NCBI GenBank assembly: GCA_943358395.1
Contig: CALRGY010000005.1
Span: 1-50,660 of the forward strand
From: Candidatus Uhrbacteria bacterium
GTDB taxonomy: Bacteria; Patescibacteriota; Patescibacteriia; UBA9934
DNA length: 50,660 bases
Direction of reading: 5' to 3'
In this document: piece after piece, positions 37,826 through 47,346 of the stretch
Layout of the letters: the number at the start of each line of letters is the position of its first letter
Numbering within the stretch: position 1 is the first letter of the stretch
Program-made: the position numbers and the translations under genes
The notes under the pieces: generated by a model
What the model saw: only the letters and a program-made list of their open reading frames with translations
Databases searched by the model: none
Told to the model about the DNA's origin: nothing

Positions 37826-39341
37826 TCGGAGGATTATGACTATTATGAACATTCTTGGAGAGAAAATGGATCTGTTTGCGGCAAAGGCTGATGTGTTGGT
37901 GTTGCCGGTGTTCGGGGGAGAGGCTGGTGCGGTGGACGCGGTGATCGCGCGTTTGCCGGAGGGGATTCGGAAGAGTGCGGCGCGGTCGATCAAAGCGAAT
38001 GAGTTTGCGGGGAAGCCGGGGGAGTATGTCGCTATCGACGTGCATGATTCTCCGTATCATCACGTCATCATTATCGGCTTAGGATCGATGACGGAAGCAA
38101 CGCTTGAATCTGCTCGCGAAATGATCGGTGGCGCCATTGCGTGTACGCGCCGATTAGGAGGGCGATCGTTGGCGGTAGAAATTCCTGTGTCTGACGATGG
38201 TGATGTTGCCGATGTTGCAGAGGCGATGGTGGTTGCGGCACAGCTTGCCGATTACGCGTTTGATACGTACAAGGAAAAGAATGGGAAGAAACGCATGAAG
38301 GAAATGACGTTGGTCATTCGTGAAGGGCGCGATGTGTTGCGGGTACGGAAGGCGGTAGAACGGGGGTGTGCAATTGCCGGGGGAGTTACCGTGGCGCGCG
38401 ATTTGGTCAACATGCCGGCGCAAGTGATGACGCCATCTGCGCTTGCCGAGGCTGCGGAGCGCATTGTGAAGGAAGCCGGGAAGAATTTTTCGTTAAAGGT
38501 GTTGAATCGAGAAGAGTGTGAAGCGTTGGGTATGGGGGCATATCTTGCTGTTGGACTTGGTTCGGAAGAGCCGGTGAAGTTTCTGCACCTCACGTATACG
38601 CCTGAACGATCAAGTAAGAAACGCCTCGCCGTGATTGGTAAAGGAGTCACCTTCGATTCCGGCGGGCTTTCGCTTAAGCCGGGTGACGGCATGATGACCA
38701 TGAAGTGTGACATGGCAGGCGCCGCAGCCGTACTCGGACTTTTCACCGTTCTTGGTCAGCTTCAGCCCCGATGCGAAGTTCATGGCATTGTTGCAGCAGT
38801 CGAGAACATGCCTTCCGGCAAAGCGATTCGTCCAGGAGACATCGTGAAAGCCAGCAACGGGAAGACGATCGAGATTCTGAATACGGATGCTGAAGGGAGG
38901 TTAACGCTGGCGGATGCGCTGACGTATGCCAAAAAGCTGGAACCTACGGCGATGATTGATCTTGCAACATTAACCGGAGCATGTCTCGTTGCCCTCGGCG
39001 AAGAGATTACCGGACTGATGAGTAATAATGACGAGTTGGCGCAGTCGGTGATCGACGCCGCCGAAGACGCGGGGGAGAAGATGTGGCGCATGCCTTTGGA
39101 GAAGCGTTACAAATCCCTCATCGAATCCGATATTGCCGATCTTCGCAATATCCCAACAAATCGCTACGGCGGATCGTTAACCGCAGGACTATTCCTAGAA
39201 GAATTCGTCGATAATCTTCCCTGGGTTCACCTCGACATCGCCGGCCCAGCATTTGCCGAAAAGCCAATGGCGTCGTATCTGGGCAAAGGCGGCACCGGTC
39301 ACGGCGTCCGTACCCTCGTCGAACTCGTTGAGCGGATGTAA
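37815..39341 (+). CDS. pepA: Leucyl aminopeptidase (M17)
   Basis: GKGVTFDSGGLSLKP; NTDAEGRLTLAD; CDMAGAAAV. Confidence 0.95.
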   Translation: MDLNRRIMTIMNILGEKMDLFAAKADVLVLPVFGGEAGAVDAVIARLPEGIRKSAARSIKANEFAGKPGEYVAIDVHDSPYHHVIIIGLGSMTEATLESAREMIGGAIACTRRLGGRSLAVEIPVSDDGDVADVAEAMVVAAQLADYAFDTYKEKNGKKRMKEMTLVIREGRDVLRVRKAVERGCAIAGGVTVARDLVNMPAQVMTPSALAEAAERIVKEAGKNFSLKVLNREECEALGMGAYLAVGLGSEEPVKFLHLTYTPERSSKKRLAVIGKGVTFDSGGLSLKPGDGMMTMKCDMAGAAAVLGLFTVLGQLQPRCEVHGIVAAVENMPSGKAIRPGDIVKASNGKTIEILNTDAEGRLTLADALTYAKKLEPTAMIDLATLTGACLVALGEEITGLMSNNDELAQSVIDAAEDAGEKMWRMPLEKRYKSLIESDIADLRNIPTNRYGGSLTAGLFLEEFVDNLPWVHLDIAGPAFAEKPMASYLGKGGTGHGVRTLVELVERM

Positions 39342-39354
39342 CGTATCCGACCGT

Positions 39355-39391
39355 GAACCCTCCCCCTGCAAAGGGGGAGTTAGGAGGGGGT
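39355..39391 (+). repeat. Family-1 repeat, intergenic twin of the greA insertion
   Basis: GAACCCTCCCCCTGCAAAGGGGGAGTTAGGAGGGGGT. Confidence 0.9.
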
Positions 39392-39408
39392 TCTCGATCA
39401 CATCATTC

Positions 39409-39445
39409 ATACACACCTTGCTTCATCCGCGGGGTGTGTATTTTG
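39409..39445 (+). terminator. Terminator ATACACACC...GGTGTGTAT-TTT
   Basis: Hairpin with T-run after pepA. Confidence 0.65.
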
Positions 39446-39479
39446 TTATACTTGCATCAATATTCTTTTCTTTTGCGCT

Positions 39480-39779
39480 ATGGCAACGCCAACACTTGAG
39501 CAATTCGTTGAAAATCTTCTGGTTGAACGCGGACTTTCTACTGTGGACGATGCCGTGCTTGCAGAGCTTCGCGCAGACCTCATGACGAGAATCGGCGAGC
39601 GATTGAACGCAGAAATGGTGGCATTGCTCAAACCAGAAAGCGTAGAAGAGCTCAACGATCTTCTCGATGCCGATGCCGAACCAGAAGCCGTTCGCGAGTT
39701 TTTCGTCACCAACGTCCCCAATTATCACGATGTTCTCGCCCAAACCCTCCTCGACTTCCGCGCAGCATACGTAAGCTAA
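39480..39779 (+). CDS. DUF5663-type small protein
   Basis: Acidic helical 99-aa ORF upstream of the large ORF. Confidence 0.65.
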   Translation: MATPTLEQFVENLLVERGLSTVDDAVLAELRADLMTRIGERLNAEMVALLKPESVEELNDLLDADAEPEAVREFFVTNVPNYHDVLAQTLLDFRAAYVS

Positions 39780-39783
39780 TGCT

Positions 39784-42700
39784 ATGGCTACTCATGCTGA
39801 AAAACTGCAGGGTGTCGAGGTGCAACACGAGGGGAATCCAAAGCTTACTCTCGATCGAATGTTGAAATGGGCAAAGGGCCGATCTGAGCTACGGGTTCTT
39901 TCAAGAGAACGGGTTCAATATGCTCAAAACTATTACAAAGAAAGAGAAGGAATAAACCTCGAGATTGGTGACGAAGTGTGGAAAATTGCGGGGAGTGCAA
40001 AAGATACATCTGGCTATGTTGTCCGTTTACGAAAGGGAAGCGAAATACAAGAAGTTGATGCGGCAACACTCCTCCGTATCGAGGAAGCCGTTGATACACT
40101 GCAGCAATCGGGATTAGTGAAGACTGAAGACTCAACTGCTGCATCGACGAACGTGGTAAAAACCGGCGTAAAGCCGATGAAGGGTGTTATTGAGGAGGTT
40201 CCTGATGAAGAATCGAAGGTGGAGAAAGCGAAATCGAAACCGAAATTGACGTTGCGGTATGGTGCACCTGATATTTCGGAGAGCATGGAGAATCGGGTAC
40301 GGGATACTGCGGAGGAATCGTTGCATGTGGAGAAGAAGGATGCGGGCTTTTTCGCAAAGTTCTTGAAGCATAATGTGCTGTACGACGTGTACAGACAGAT
40401 AGCAATCTCTCGCGAACGGAGCAAGATTTTGAAGGCTAATGACGTGTATGCCGCGGATAATTTGAGCCGAGAGGCACGACAACGTGCTACAGAGGCTATT
40501 GTTGATCGTTTTACTGCGGAATACGGTGAATCACTTCACGACAATGGGAAAAACGGAGAAAGCCGCATGACGTTGGGAGAGAGTAAGGAGGAAGCAAAGG
40601 TACGAGCAGATTTAAATGCACTGCTTCGGGAATATGCTGCGAATGAAGCCATGGACGAAGGGGAGCTGAAAAATAGAGAGAACGCCATTGTTGCTTCCGC
40701 TAACACGCTTGCTGGAGATGTGGGGGGTAAGGGCGCGATGTATGTGAGTAACTTAAAGCCTCTTGCAGAGAAACTTCGGAGGGAGGCTCTTGCGGCTGGC
40801 GGATTAGATAACCTCGATGTTGATTTGCAGATTGTGATTGGGCGGGCAAAGCTTGGGGCGCGAACGGAGCGGGAGAAGAACATGGTCGATAGCGCTTTGG
40901 AGAAGCTGGAGCGATGGGGCAAGGATAAGAACGTCATCGGCGGTGTGGTTGCGGCATTCCGGAACGAAATTGCCGTCGCACTTGCTACGGCATCTGCGAT
41001 TGGTCAGTTTGGTGTACGTATGGGTTTGAGCAGCACGGTAGCAAAACTTATGACGTTTGGTGGAACGGCAGTTGTTTCGGGCGTGTACGGCTGGTGGAAG
41101 GAAAAGGGTCGGCTCAATAGTGAACGTGCACTCCATGAGCGGCAGATGGCGCTGGGCGGAGAAACGCGGAATAACGATTCGGCAGAAGAAAAGGAGAAGA
41201 ATATTTTGGCGGTTGAGCAAAAGCTTGCGGCAGTGAAATGGTGGCAGCCATTGGAGAGGACTCGGTTGAACAGGGAGTTGAGCGATCTCAAAAATAACGT
41301 CGCTCCTCAACCTCGTCGGAAAGAGATGGAAGGTTTTGAGTTACAGCGTGCCAGTGCAAAGGACATGATCGATGGCGCAAAGGGATTCATGGATCCTTCG
41401 GGGAAAGAATTACGCCCAGATGTCACTATTGCTGGCGCAACACAGGCGCTTGCAGAAATTGAGGCGCGAATTCGTATCAGTAATTTTAAAAAGATCGACC
41501 TCCTTAAATACACGAGTATTGCAGAGGTTGAGGTGGAACGAGGGGATTTAGACAAGGCTCGTATGCAGCTGAAAGCAGCATTGCGAGCGAAGTATGATGG
41601 CGATCCCGCGGTCGATAAAGCGGAATTTAAGGATTTTCAGACGTACTTTAATGCGATCTACGGTTTGGTAGAGGGTCATTTCTCCGATCAAAATAGTAAC
41701 GCCGAGGTGCAAAGGAAGAATTTTGAGAAATGGGCACAGCGCAAGGCTAGGAATCGTGGGCTGACCACGATGGTTATTGGTGCGGGAGTGGGTGTGGTTG
41801 CTCATGACCTTTGGGCATTGGGAACTGGTGGAGATACCACTATCGGGAGCATCTGGGATTCATTGAAGGCGTACTTTGGTCATGCACCAAGCATGGTTCA
41901 GGGGCCGTCGAACGTGGAAGCGATTGGTTCTGGGATGTTCAAAACACCGTCTGGCAAAGATTTGGTGCCGCAGAAAGACGGATCGTTCATTCTTGAATCC
42001 GTTGCAGATCACAAAGTGCTTGCGTCGAATTTGCATATCGATGGCGCTGGGAATTTGAGCGCAGCTTCGGAAAAAGCGCTTCGAGGCATTGGTGCAACGA
42101 TTGTAGAATCTGACCATGTCCTCAACGGATCATCGATCACCACAGCAACCCAGAAAACATGGGACTGGATTCATAGCCATGCGCCATTGGTGTCCAAAAT
42201 CCATCGTGACAGCTGGATGGGGAATGACACGCCGATGGTCGATTCAGTGAAGGTTTATGATTGGGCAAAGCAAAATGGGTCTCCTGGGTATTCGACGATT
42301 CTGTTGAAAAAGCTTTTCGGTGCAGATTTTAATGAGTTAAAGCTGGATTGGGGCGGAAGCATGGGTGTAAATCACAATGGTGATTTTGTGATGGACATGA
42401 GCAAGATGACGCCTGATGGATCGTGGCAGGGGAACGCTGCGGTCGACGCTCCAGCAGAATTAGCGCAGGGCAAAGTGCGATTGCTGCTTTCTATGAACTC
42501 CGGTTCGCAGAACCATGCTGTAGAAGTTATCGTGAACAGCAAGGGGCAAGCGATTATTCCAGCAGGATCTGACGTGGCAAAAACCTTCTTCCGTGAAGTG
42601 AACGGTAAAGCAGTGTTCATTGGAAAATACGCAGAAATCGGCGTTTCTAAAGGCTACGATGCCCACGGCGTCGATCACTTAGATATTCTTGCCACCCACG

Positions 42701-44253
42701 TCGGCAAAGGCATCACCAGCGGCGTCACTACAACAACCGTCGGCGAATCCGTCTCCCAACACGTCACCACCATCTGCCTCCCAAGCACCCCATCCCTGGA
42801 AGTTCCGCCATTCATCCCATTGCGAATGAGAACCCCGATGGAGCCGTTGAGGAAGAGGAAGGAGGAGGGGGATAGTGCGAGCTCTGTTGGATCAGAGGAA
42901 GAGTCTGATTATGTTTCTGGTTATTATGGATATGAAAGATCAACGGATAATAAGGAAGAATTTAGGAAAAAGCGCTCCGAATCCTTGAAAGATAACCCCA
43001 ACGCAGTTTTAGATGAGAGGAAAGAGATTGCTGACTATTTTGCGCGTATCCCTAAGAAGTCGGCGGAGGAAGCGAGGAAATTGGCAAAGATTTTGGGACC
43101 CATTGGAAAGGATGCACGTCTGAGTATCTGTATTCCTGTGGCGGGACATCAGGAGGAGAGCAGTATTTATGAGTCATTAAAGAACTACACAAAACAAACC
43201 GCGGATAAAAACGAATTTGAAATTGTATTGTTTGTTAACCATCCTGACACAAATCCAAAAACAGGAGAAAAGATTGTGCCAGATGGTACTTTGACTGAAA
43301 TCGCCAGATTTAGGAATGACTTTCCTGACATGCCAGTTAAGGTGATTTATGAGGTCTTACCAGCATCAGAGGCTCGGATTGGAAAAATTCGCAAAATGTT
43401 AACCGACGCTGTGTTAGTAAGACAATTGGAGAGACCTATTGGAGAGCCGGAGCTGATCTTGGTGAGTAATGATGCAGATAATAAGGGGCTATCGCCTGAA
43501 TATGTTAAGAATTACATTAGCAAATTCGAAAAGAATCCAGATGTAGACGCAATGATAGGTCAGTTGGATTGGGATATAAAATCGTATATTAGAAATCCTC
43601 TTATCCATATTGGAACGCGGTTGTTCCAATATAACGGAGCACAATCGCGGTTCAAGGGCTGGCATTTTAATTCCTCCGGAGCGAACTATGCCTTTAGGTC
43701 AAGCATTTATGCGTCAGTCGGTGGCTATGCTGACAAAATGAAATTGGGTGAAGATACAGATCTTGGTGCAAAGATTACCGCCGCTAGAGAGGGCGCTACA
43801 GAGAGAACACCGGTTATCTATGCTGGGTCCCGTGTCTCACGATTATTTACTTCATCGAGAAGGGCGGAGACGCTCATGAAAAATAATGGACTTGCTCCAG
43901 TAGAACAGTGGGACAAGGGTTTTGGTGCCTTTGACGATGAAGTCAGAAGAATCAATTGGGATGTGAGCGGCGAAACAATTGATTATAAAGACCCTGAGCA
44001 AGTTAGTAAACTTGTCGCTGCCCTAGAGACGGTGATAAATAGAACGTTAAAAAGAGAGAGCGTATGGGGTCAGTCTACCGCTAATTCGCAATTCAAGCGC
44101 TCGATGGGATGGCTGGGGATTAAATTCGAAGCTACCGATGAGCACTCAATAAAAATTATAGACGCGACGAAATTGGTTCGGGGTCTGGAACAGTATCAGA
44201 CGCGGGGATTGAAAATTCTCAATAAAAAACTGGGCACAGAAGCTTCTGTTTAG
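39784..44253 (+). CDS. 1489-aa protein: long uncharacterised N-terminal part with TM segments plus C-terminal GT2-like glycosyltransferase domain
   Basis: C-terminal LSICIPVAGHQEESSIYESLKNYTKQ...LILVSNDADNKGLSPEY...GANYAFRSSIYASVGGY. Confidence 0.82.
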   Translation: MATHAEKLQGVEVQHEGNPKLTLDRMLKWAKGRSELRVLSRERVQYAQNYYKEREGINLEIGDEVWKIAGSAKDTSGYVVRLRKGSEIQEVDAATLLRIEEAVDTLQQSGLVKTEDSTAASTNVVKTGVKPMKGVIEEVPDEESKVEKAKSKPKLTLRYGAPDISESMENRVRDTAEESLHVEKKDAGFFAKFLKHNVLYDVYRQIAISRERSKILKANDVYAADNLSREARQRATEAIVDRFTAEYGESLHDNGKNGESRMTLGESKEEAKVRADLNALLREYAANEAMDEGELKNRENAIVASANTLAGDVGGKGAMYVSNLKPLAEKLRREALAAGGLDNLDVDLQIVIGRAKLGARTEREKNMVDSALEKLERWGKDKNVIGGVVAAFRNEIAVALATASAIGQFGVRMGLSSTVAKLMTFGGTAVVSGVYGWWKEKGRLNSERALHERQMALGGETRNNDSAEEKEKNILAVEQKLAAVKWWQPLERTRLNRELSDLKNNVAPQPRRKEMEGFELQRASAKDMIDGAKGFMDPSGKELRPDVTIAGATQALAEIEARIRISNFKKIDLLKYTSIAEVEVERGDLDKARMQLKAALRAKYDGDPAVDKAEFKDFQTYFNAIYGLVEGHFSDQNSNAEVQRKNFEKWAQRKARNRGLTTMVIGAGVGVVAHDLWALGTGGDTTIGSIWDSLKAYFGHAPSMVQGPSNVEAIGSGMFKTPSGKDLVPQKDGSFILESVADHKVLASNLHIDGAGNLSAASEKALRGIGATIVESDHVLNGSSITTATQKTWDWIHSHAPLVSKIHRDSWMGNDTPMVDSVKVYDWAKQNGSPGYSTILLKKLFGADFNELKLDWGGSMGVNHNGDFVMDMSKMTPDGSWQGNAAVDAPAELAQGKVRLLLSMNSGSQNHAVEVIVNSKGQAIIPAGSDVAKTFFREVNGKAVFIGKYAEIGVSKGYDAHGVDHLDILATHVGKGITSGVTTTTVGESVSQHVTTICLPSTPSLEVPPFIPLRMRTPMEPLRKRKEEGDSASSVGSEEESDYVSGYYGYERSTDNKEEFRKKRSESLKDNPNAVLDERKEIADYFARIPKKSAEEARKLAKILGPIGKDARLSICIPVAGHQEESSIYESLKNYTKQTADKNEFEIVLFVNHPDTNPKTGEKIVPDGTLTEIARFRNDFPDMPVKVIYEVLPASEARIGKIRKMLTDAVLVRQLERPIGEPELILVSNDADNKGLSPEYVKNYISKFEKNPDVDAMIGQLDWDIKSYIRNPLIHIGTRLFQYNGAQSRFKGWHFNSSGANYAFRSSIYASVGGYADKMKLGEDTDLGAKITAAREGATERTPVIYAGSRVSRLFTSSRRAETLMKNNGLAPVEQWDKGFGAFDDEVRRINWDVSGETIDYKDPEQVSKLVAALETVINRTLKRESVWGQSTANSQFKRSMGWLGIKFEATDEHSIKIIDATKLVRGLEQYQTRGLKILNKKLGTEASV

Positions 44254-44260
44254 CTCAATA

Positions 44261-44295
44261 AAAAAATCCAGTGTTGCAAAGCGCTGGATTTTTTT
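44261..44295. terminator. Bidirectional terminator AAAAAATCCAG...CTGGATTTTTTT
   Basis: Hairpin between convergent genes. Confidence 0.85.
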
Positions 44296-44312
44296 CGATG
44301 ATGAGGAGGTGT

Positions 44313-44837
44313 TTACGCCTTTCCCAGCGTCTTTTCGCCAGGTTCCCATTCTACGGGGCAGAGTTCGCCGGATTGTAATGCGGTGAGGACGCGGAGGACT
44401 TCTTTGACGGAGCGGCCGACGGAACCGGCGGAGATGAGGGCGAATTTCACCACGCCTGTTGGGTCGATGATGAAGAGACCTCTGTCGGAGCTGCCGTCGT
44501 CGTCATTCAGCACGCCGTAGTCGCGGGAAACGCGTTGAGTGGTGTCGGCAAGAACGGGGTAGGCAACTTCGGGCAAGTCGCGTTCAAACCATGCTTTGTG
44601 ACTCCATTCGCTGTCGGTGGAGGCGCCGATGACTTTGGCGTTCAGCGCAGCAAAGTCTGCTTCGTGCTTGTGGAAGCCCTTAATTTCCGTGGGGCAAATG
44701 AAGGTGAAGTCGCGGGGGTAGAAGAACAACACGACCCATGTTCCTTGGTAGTCGTTGAGGCTTGTTTTGGTGAACTCACCTTTTGTGTACGACGTCACAT
44801 GAGAAAAACTCGGCGCTGGCTTATTGATAGAAATCAT
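44313..44837 (-). CDS. ahpC: Peroxiredoxin (AhpC/TSA, typical 2-Cys)
   Basis: FFYPRDFTFICPTEIKGFHKH; GELCPVEWEPG. Confidence 0.92.
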   Translation of the reverse strand: MISINKPAPSFSHVTSYTKGEFTKTSLNDYQGTWVVLFFYPRDFTFICPTEIKGFHKHEADFAALNAKVIGASTDSEWSHKAWFERDLPEVAYPVLADTTQRVSRDYGVLNDDDGSSDRGLFIIDPTGVVKFALISAGSVGRSVKEVLRVLTALQSGELCPVEWEPGEKTLGKA

Positions 44838-44909
44838 ACGTTTTACGACACTTGAAGAATAAAATTTTTCTCATTTCCTAAAAAAGAAACATGTAATGTG
44901 CCGGACATG

Positions 44910-44983
44910 GACCAGATGGGACTTGAACCCAAACTTCTGCGGATGATAAGCCGAGTAGGCTACCAATTACATCACTGGCCCAT
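44910..44983 (-). tRNA. tRNA or tRNA-like gene; anticodon not confidently assigned
   Basis: Acceptor GGGCCAG/CTGGTCC, T-arm TGGG-TTCAAGT-CCCA, D-loop with GG; anticodon stem pairs poorly. Confidence 0.6.
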
Positions 44984-45032
44984 ATGTTGTCCGGCGATGG
45001 GATTGTATCAAATTTTTCTTAGTGGTAGTGCA

Positions 45033-45190
45033 CTCTCATTTTCGACCAGTTTCGATGAAGATCGAGGAAATCGTTTGAGACGTACTTCATGGTACGTTGA
45101 CCCCGCTTCTCGCGAGAGGCGGGGTGAAGACGTTTCCGATGATCTGACCCCGCCGTTCGCGAACAGCGGGGTGAGTCGAAAATGGGCAAA
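45033..45190 (+). repeat. Family-2 foldback element, copy 2, carrying two extra 27-nt segments
   Basis: Extra segments at 45101-45127 and 45148-45174 relative to the other copies. Confidence 0.88.
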
Positions 45191-45344
45191 ATGGGAGCGC
45201 ACGAACAAAAAATCACGCTTTCGCGTGACTTCTTGTATCATCCGCAGATAAGGGTTTCCCTGAGGGAACGTCCTCTCGGCTGATGACTGTATACCACATT
45301 TCTTTTGTACATTCAACCCGTTTTCGGCTACACTTTAGCCATCT

Positions 45345-46529
45345 ATGACGCAACAACAAAAGCAAAACCTCAGTATTTTCCTTGGTGCGGTCGTAATCAT
45401 CGGTGGGTTAACCTGGGCGTATGAAACGTATCAATCAAAAAAGATTGCAGATGCGGCGTGGCCAACGCTCGATGGCGGGGTATATGCATCGGCAGTGACT
45501 CGTAACGGTGTATCGTCGTTGATTCCTGGTGATGAGCTGTACAAAAGTGGGGTAGTGGAGGGCGGTATTCCTTCTTTGACCAATCCAAAATACGCTTCGG
45601 TTCTTGCTTCCGACGCTGTGATTGCTGATGAATTGTTCGGAATCGATCTTGCTATTGGCGGTGACCATCGTTTTTATCCGGTTCAAGTGATGAATTGGCA
45701 TGAGGTTGTTAACGATACGATCGACGGGAAAGACGTTGCGATTACGTATTGTCCGTTGTGCGGAACGGGCGTGGTCTATAATCGTGCCGTCGATGCCATC
45801 GAGGGCGAGGAAGATCAAGAAGATACTGATGGGAAAACGCTTTTGACCTTCTCGGTAACCGGAAAAGTCTATAACAACAACACGGTGCTGAAGGACGATC
45901 AAACGGGTTCACTGTGGCTGCAAGCGACGGGGGAATCGATTCAGGGATCGATGATTGGGAAAACGCTCGAGGTGATTCCTTCGCGAATGATGGCGTGGAA
46001 AGATTGGAAGGCTATGTATCCATCGGGATTCGTACTCTCGACGAACACCGGCATTACTCGCGACTACACCCGTCATCCATACGGTAATTACGATACGTCA
46101 AAAGGCGTCTATTTCCCCTTGAACCACATGGATCCGAATTTCGGTTCAAAATGGGTGGTGTATGGCGTTTCGGAGGGCGAAAATGGTCTTGGATTCTCCG
46201 AGATTGCCCTCAAAGGTACCGGTATGATGCACGCAAAGCTTGGTGAAAAGGATGTGATTGCAGTGTATGACTTTGCAACAGACACGGCGCATGTATTCGA
46301 AACGAAATCGCAGAATGGCGATGTGCATACGTTTACATATGATTACGCCAAGAAGTTACTCCTCGATGAACAGAAAGGAATCTGGAACGGTGTCACTGGC
46401 GTTGACATGTTATCGAGCAGCATGAATAGCCTCATCGAAGTCCCCGTAATCCGCGGATTCTGGTTCTGTCTTGCGGCGATGCACCCAACGTGGAAGGCGG
46501 TACTGACGAATGAGCCGGTGACTCCCTAA
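45345..46529 (+). CDS. DUF3179 domain-containing protein, membrane anchored
   Basis: HRFYPVQVMNWHEVVNDTIDGKDVAITYCPLCGTGVVYNR. Confidence 0.92.
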   Translation: MTQQQKQNLSIFLGAVVIIGGLTWAYETYQSKKIADAAWPTLDGGVYASAVTRNGVSSLIPGDELYKSGVVEGGIPSLTNPKYASVLASDAVIADELFGIDLAIGGDHRFYPVQVMNWHEVVNDTIDGKDVAITYCPLCGTGVVYNRAVDAIEGEEDQEDTDGKTLLTFSVTGKVYNNNTVLKDDQTGSLWLQATGESIQGSMIGKTLEVIPSRMMAWKDWKAMYPSGFVLSTNTGITRDYTRHPYGNYDTSKGVYFPLNHMDPNFGSKWVVYGVSEGENGLGFSEIALKGTGMMHAKLGEKDVIAVYDFATDTAHVFETKSQNGDVHTFTYDYAKKLLLDEQKGIWNGVTGVDMLSSSMNSLIEVPVIRGFWFCLAAMHPTWKAVLTNEPVTP

Positions 46530-46545
46530 TCGCGAGCCCCCTCGA

Positions 46546-46672
46546 TCTCCCGCCTCCCCCAACCCCTCCATAAATGGAGGGGAGAAACACGGTGATTCAT
46601 CTCCTCGCTACTCTCCCCCATTTATGGGGGAGTCGGAGGGGGCGAGAGTAAAGGGGGGGCTGAAGCCGAGAG
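46546..46672 (-). repeat. Family-1 palindromic repeat, inverted relative to 8409-8533
   Basis: Both hairpins and the intervening gcgagg-gatgaatc segment are conserved. Confidence 0.85.
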
Positions 46673-46695
46673 GGGAACAGACCGAAACAAATTTT

Positions 46696-47346
46696 ATGCT
46701 CTACATCGTTGCAACACCCATTGGAAACCTCGGTGATATTACCAATCGTGCTCGGCAGGTGTTTAGCGATGCTGATATTGTGCTGTGCGAGGATACACGG
46801 GTAACGTCGAAATTGATGGCGCATCTGCAAGTACGCCCAACGCTGATGGCGTTTCATGAGCATACAGATGCCTTGGCACGAAAAAAGATCGTTGATCAAT
46901 TAGTGAGTGGCATGAATATGGCATTGGTCACCGATGCTGGTACGCCTGGCATTTCCGATCCCGGCGGCTTCCTCGTCGCCGATGCAGTTGCTGCTGGCGT
47001 GAAAGTCTCACCGATTCCTGGAGCAAGTGCTGCTATTGCAGCGCTTTCGATCGCGGGGATTGCGCTTGATCGATTCACCTTTGTCGGCTTTCCGCCGAAT
47101 AAGAAGGGGCGTGAAAAGTTCTTCCGTGAAATCGGCGAAATTGATCATGCTGTAGTGATGTACGAATCAACGCATCGGATTGTGAAAACGTTGGAAGCGA
47201 TGAAGAGCCTCCACCGAAAGCTCATCGTCTGCCGCGAGCTCACCAAAATCCATGAGACAATATACCGTGGCACAGCAGAATCGATTCTGATCGATCTTGA
47301 GAAAACAAGTATTCGAGGGGAATTCGTGATCGTTGTTGATCGATGA
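46696..47346 (+). CDS. rsmI: 16S rRNA (cytidine(1402)-2'-O)-methyltransferase
   Basis: MLYIVATPIGNLGDITNRA; CEDTRVTSKL; VTDAGTPGISDPG. Confidence 0.95.
   Translation: MLYIVATPIGNLGDITNRARQVFSDADIVLCEDTRVTSKLMAHLQVRPTLMAFHEHTDALARKKIVDQLVSGMNMALVTDAGTPGISDPGGFLVADAVAAGVKVSPIPGASAAIAALSIAGIALDRFTFVGFPPNKKGREKFFREIGEIDHAVVMYESTHRIVKTLEAMKSLHRKLIVCRELTKIHETIYRGTAESILIDLEKTSIRGEFVIVVDR

Noticed and set aside
46624-46695. N-terminal extension of rsmI (MGESEGARVKGGLKPRGEQTETNF)
   Set aside because: Translation of the Family-1 repeat; the conserved protein starts at MLYIVATPIGN (46696).
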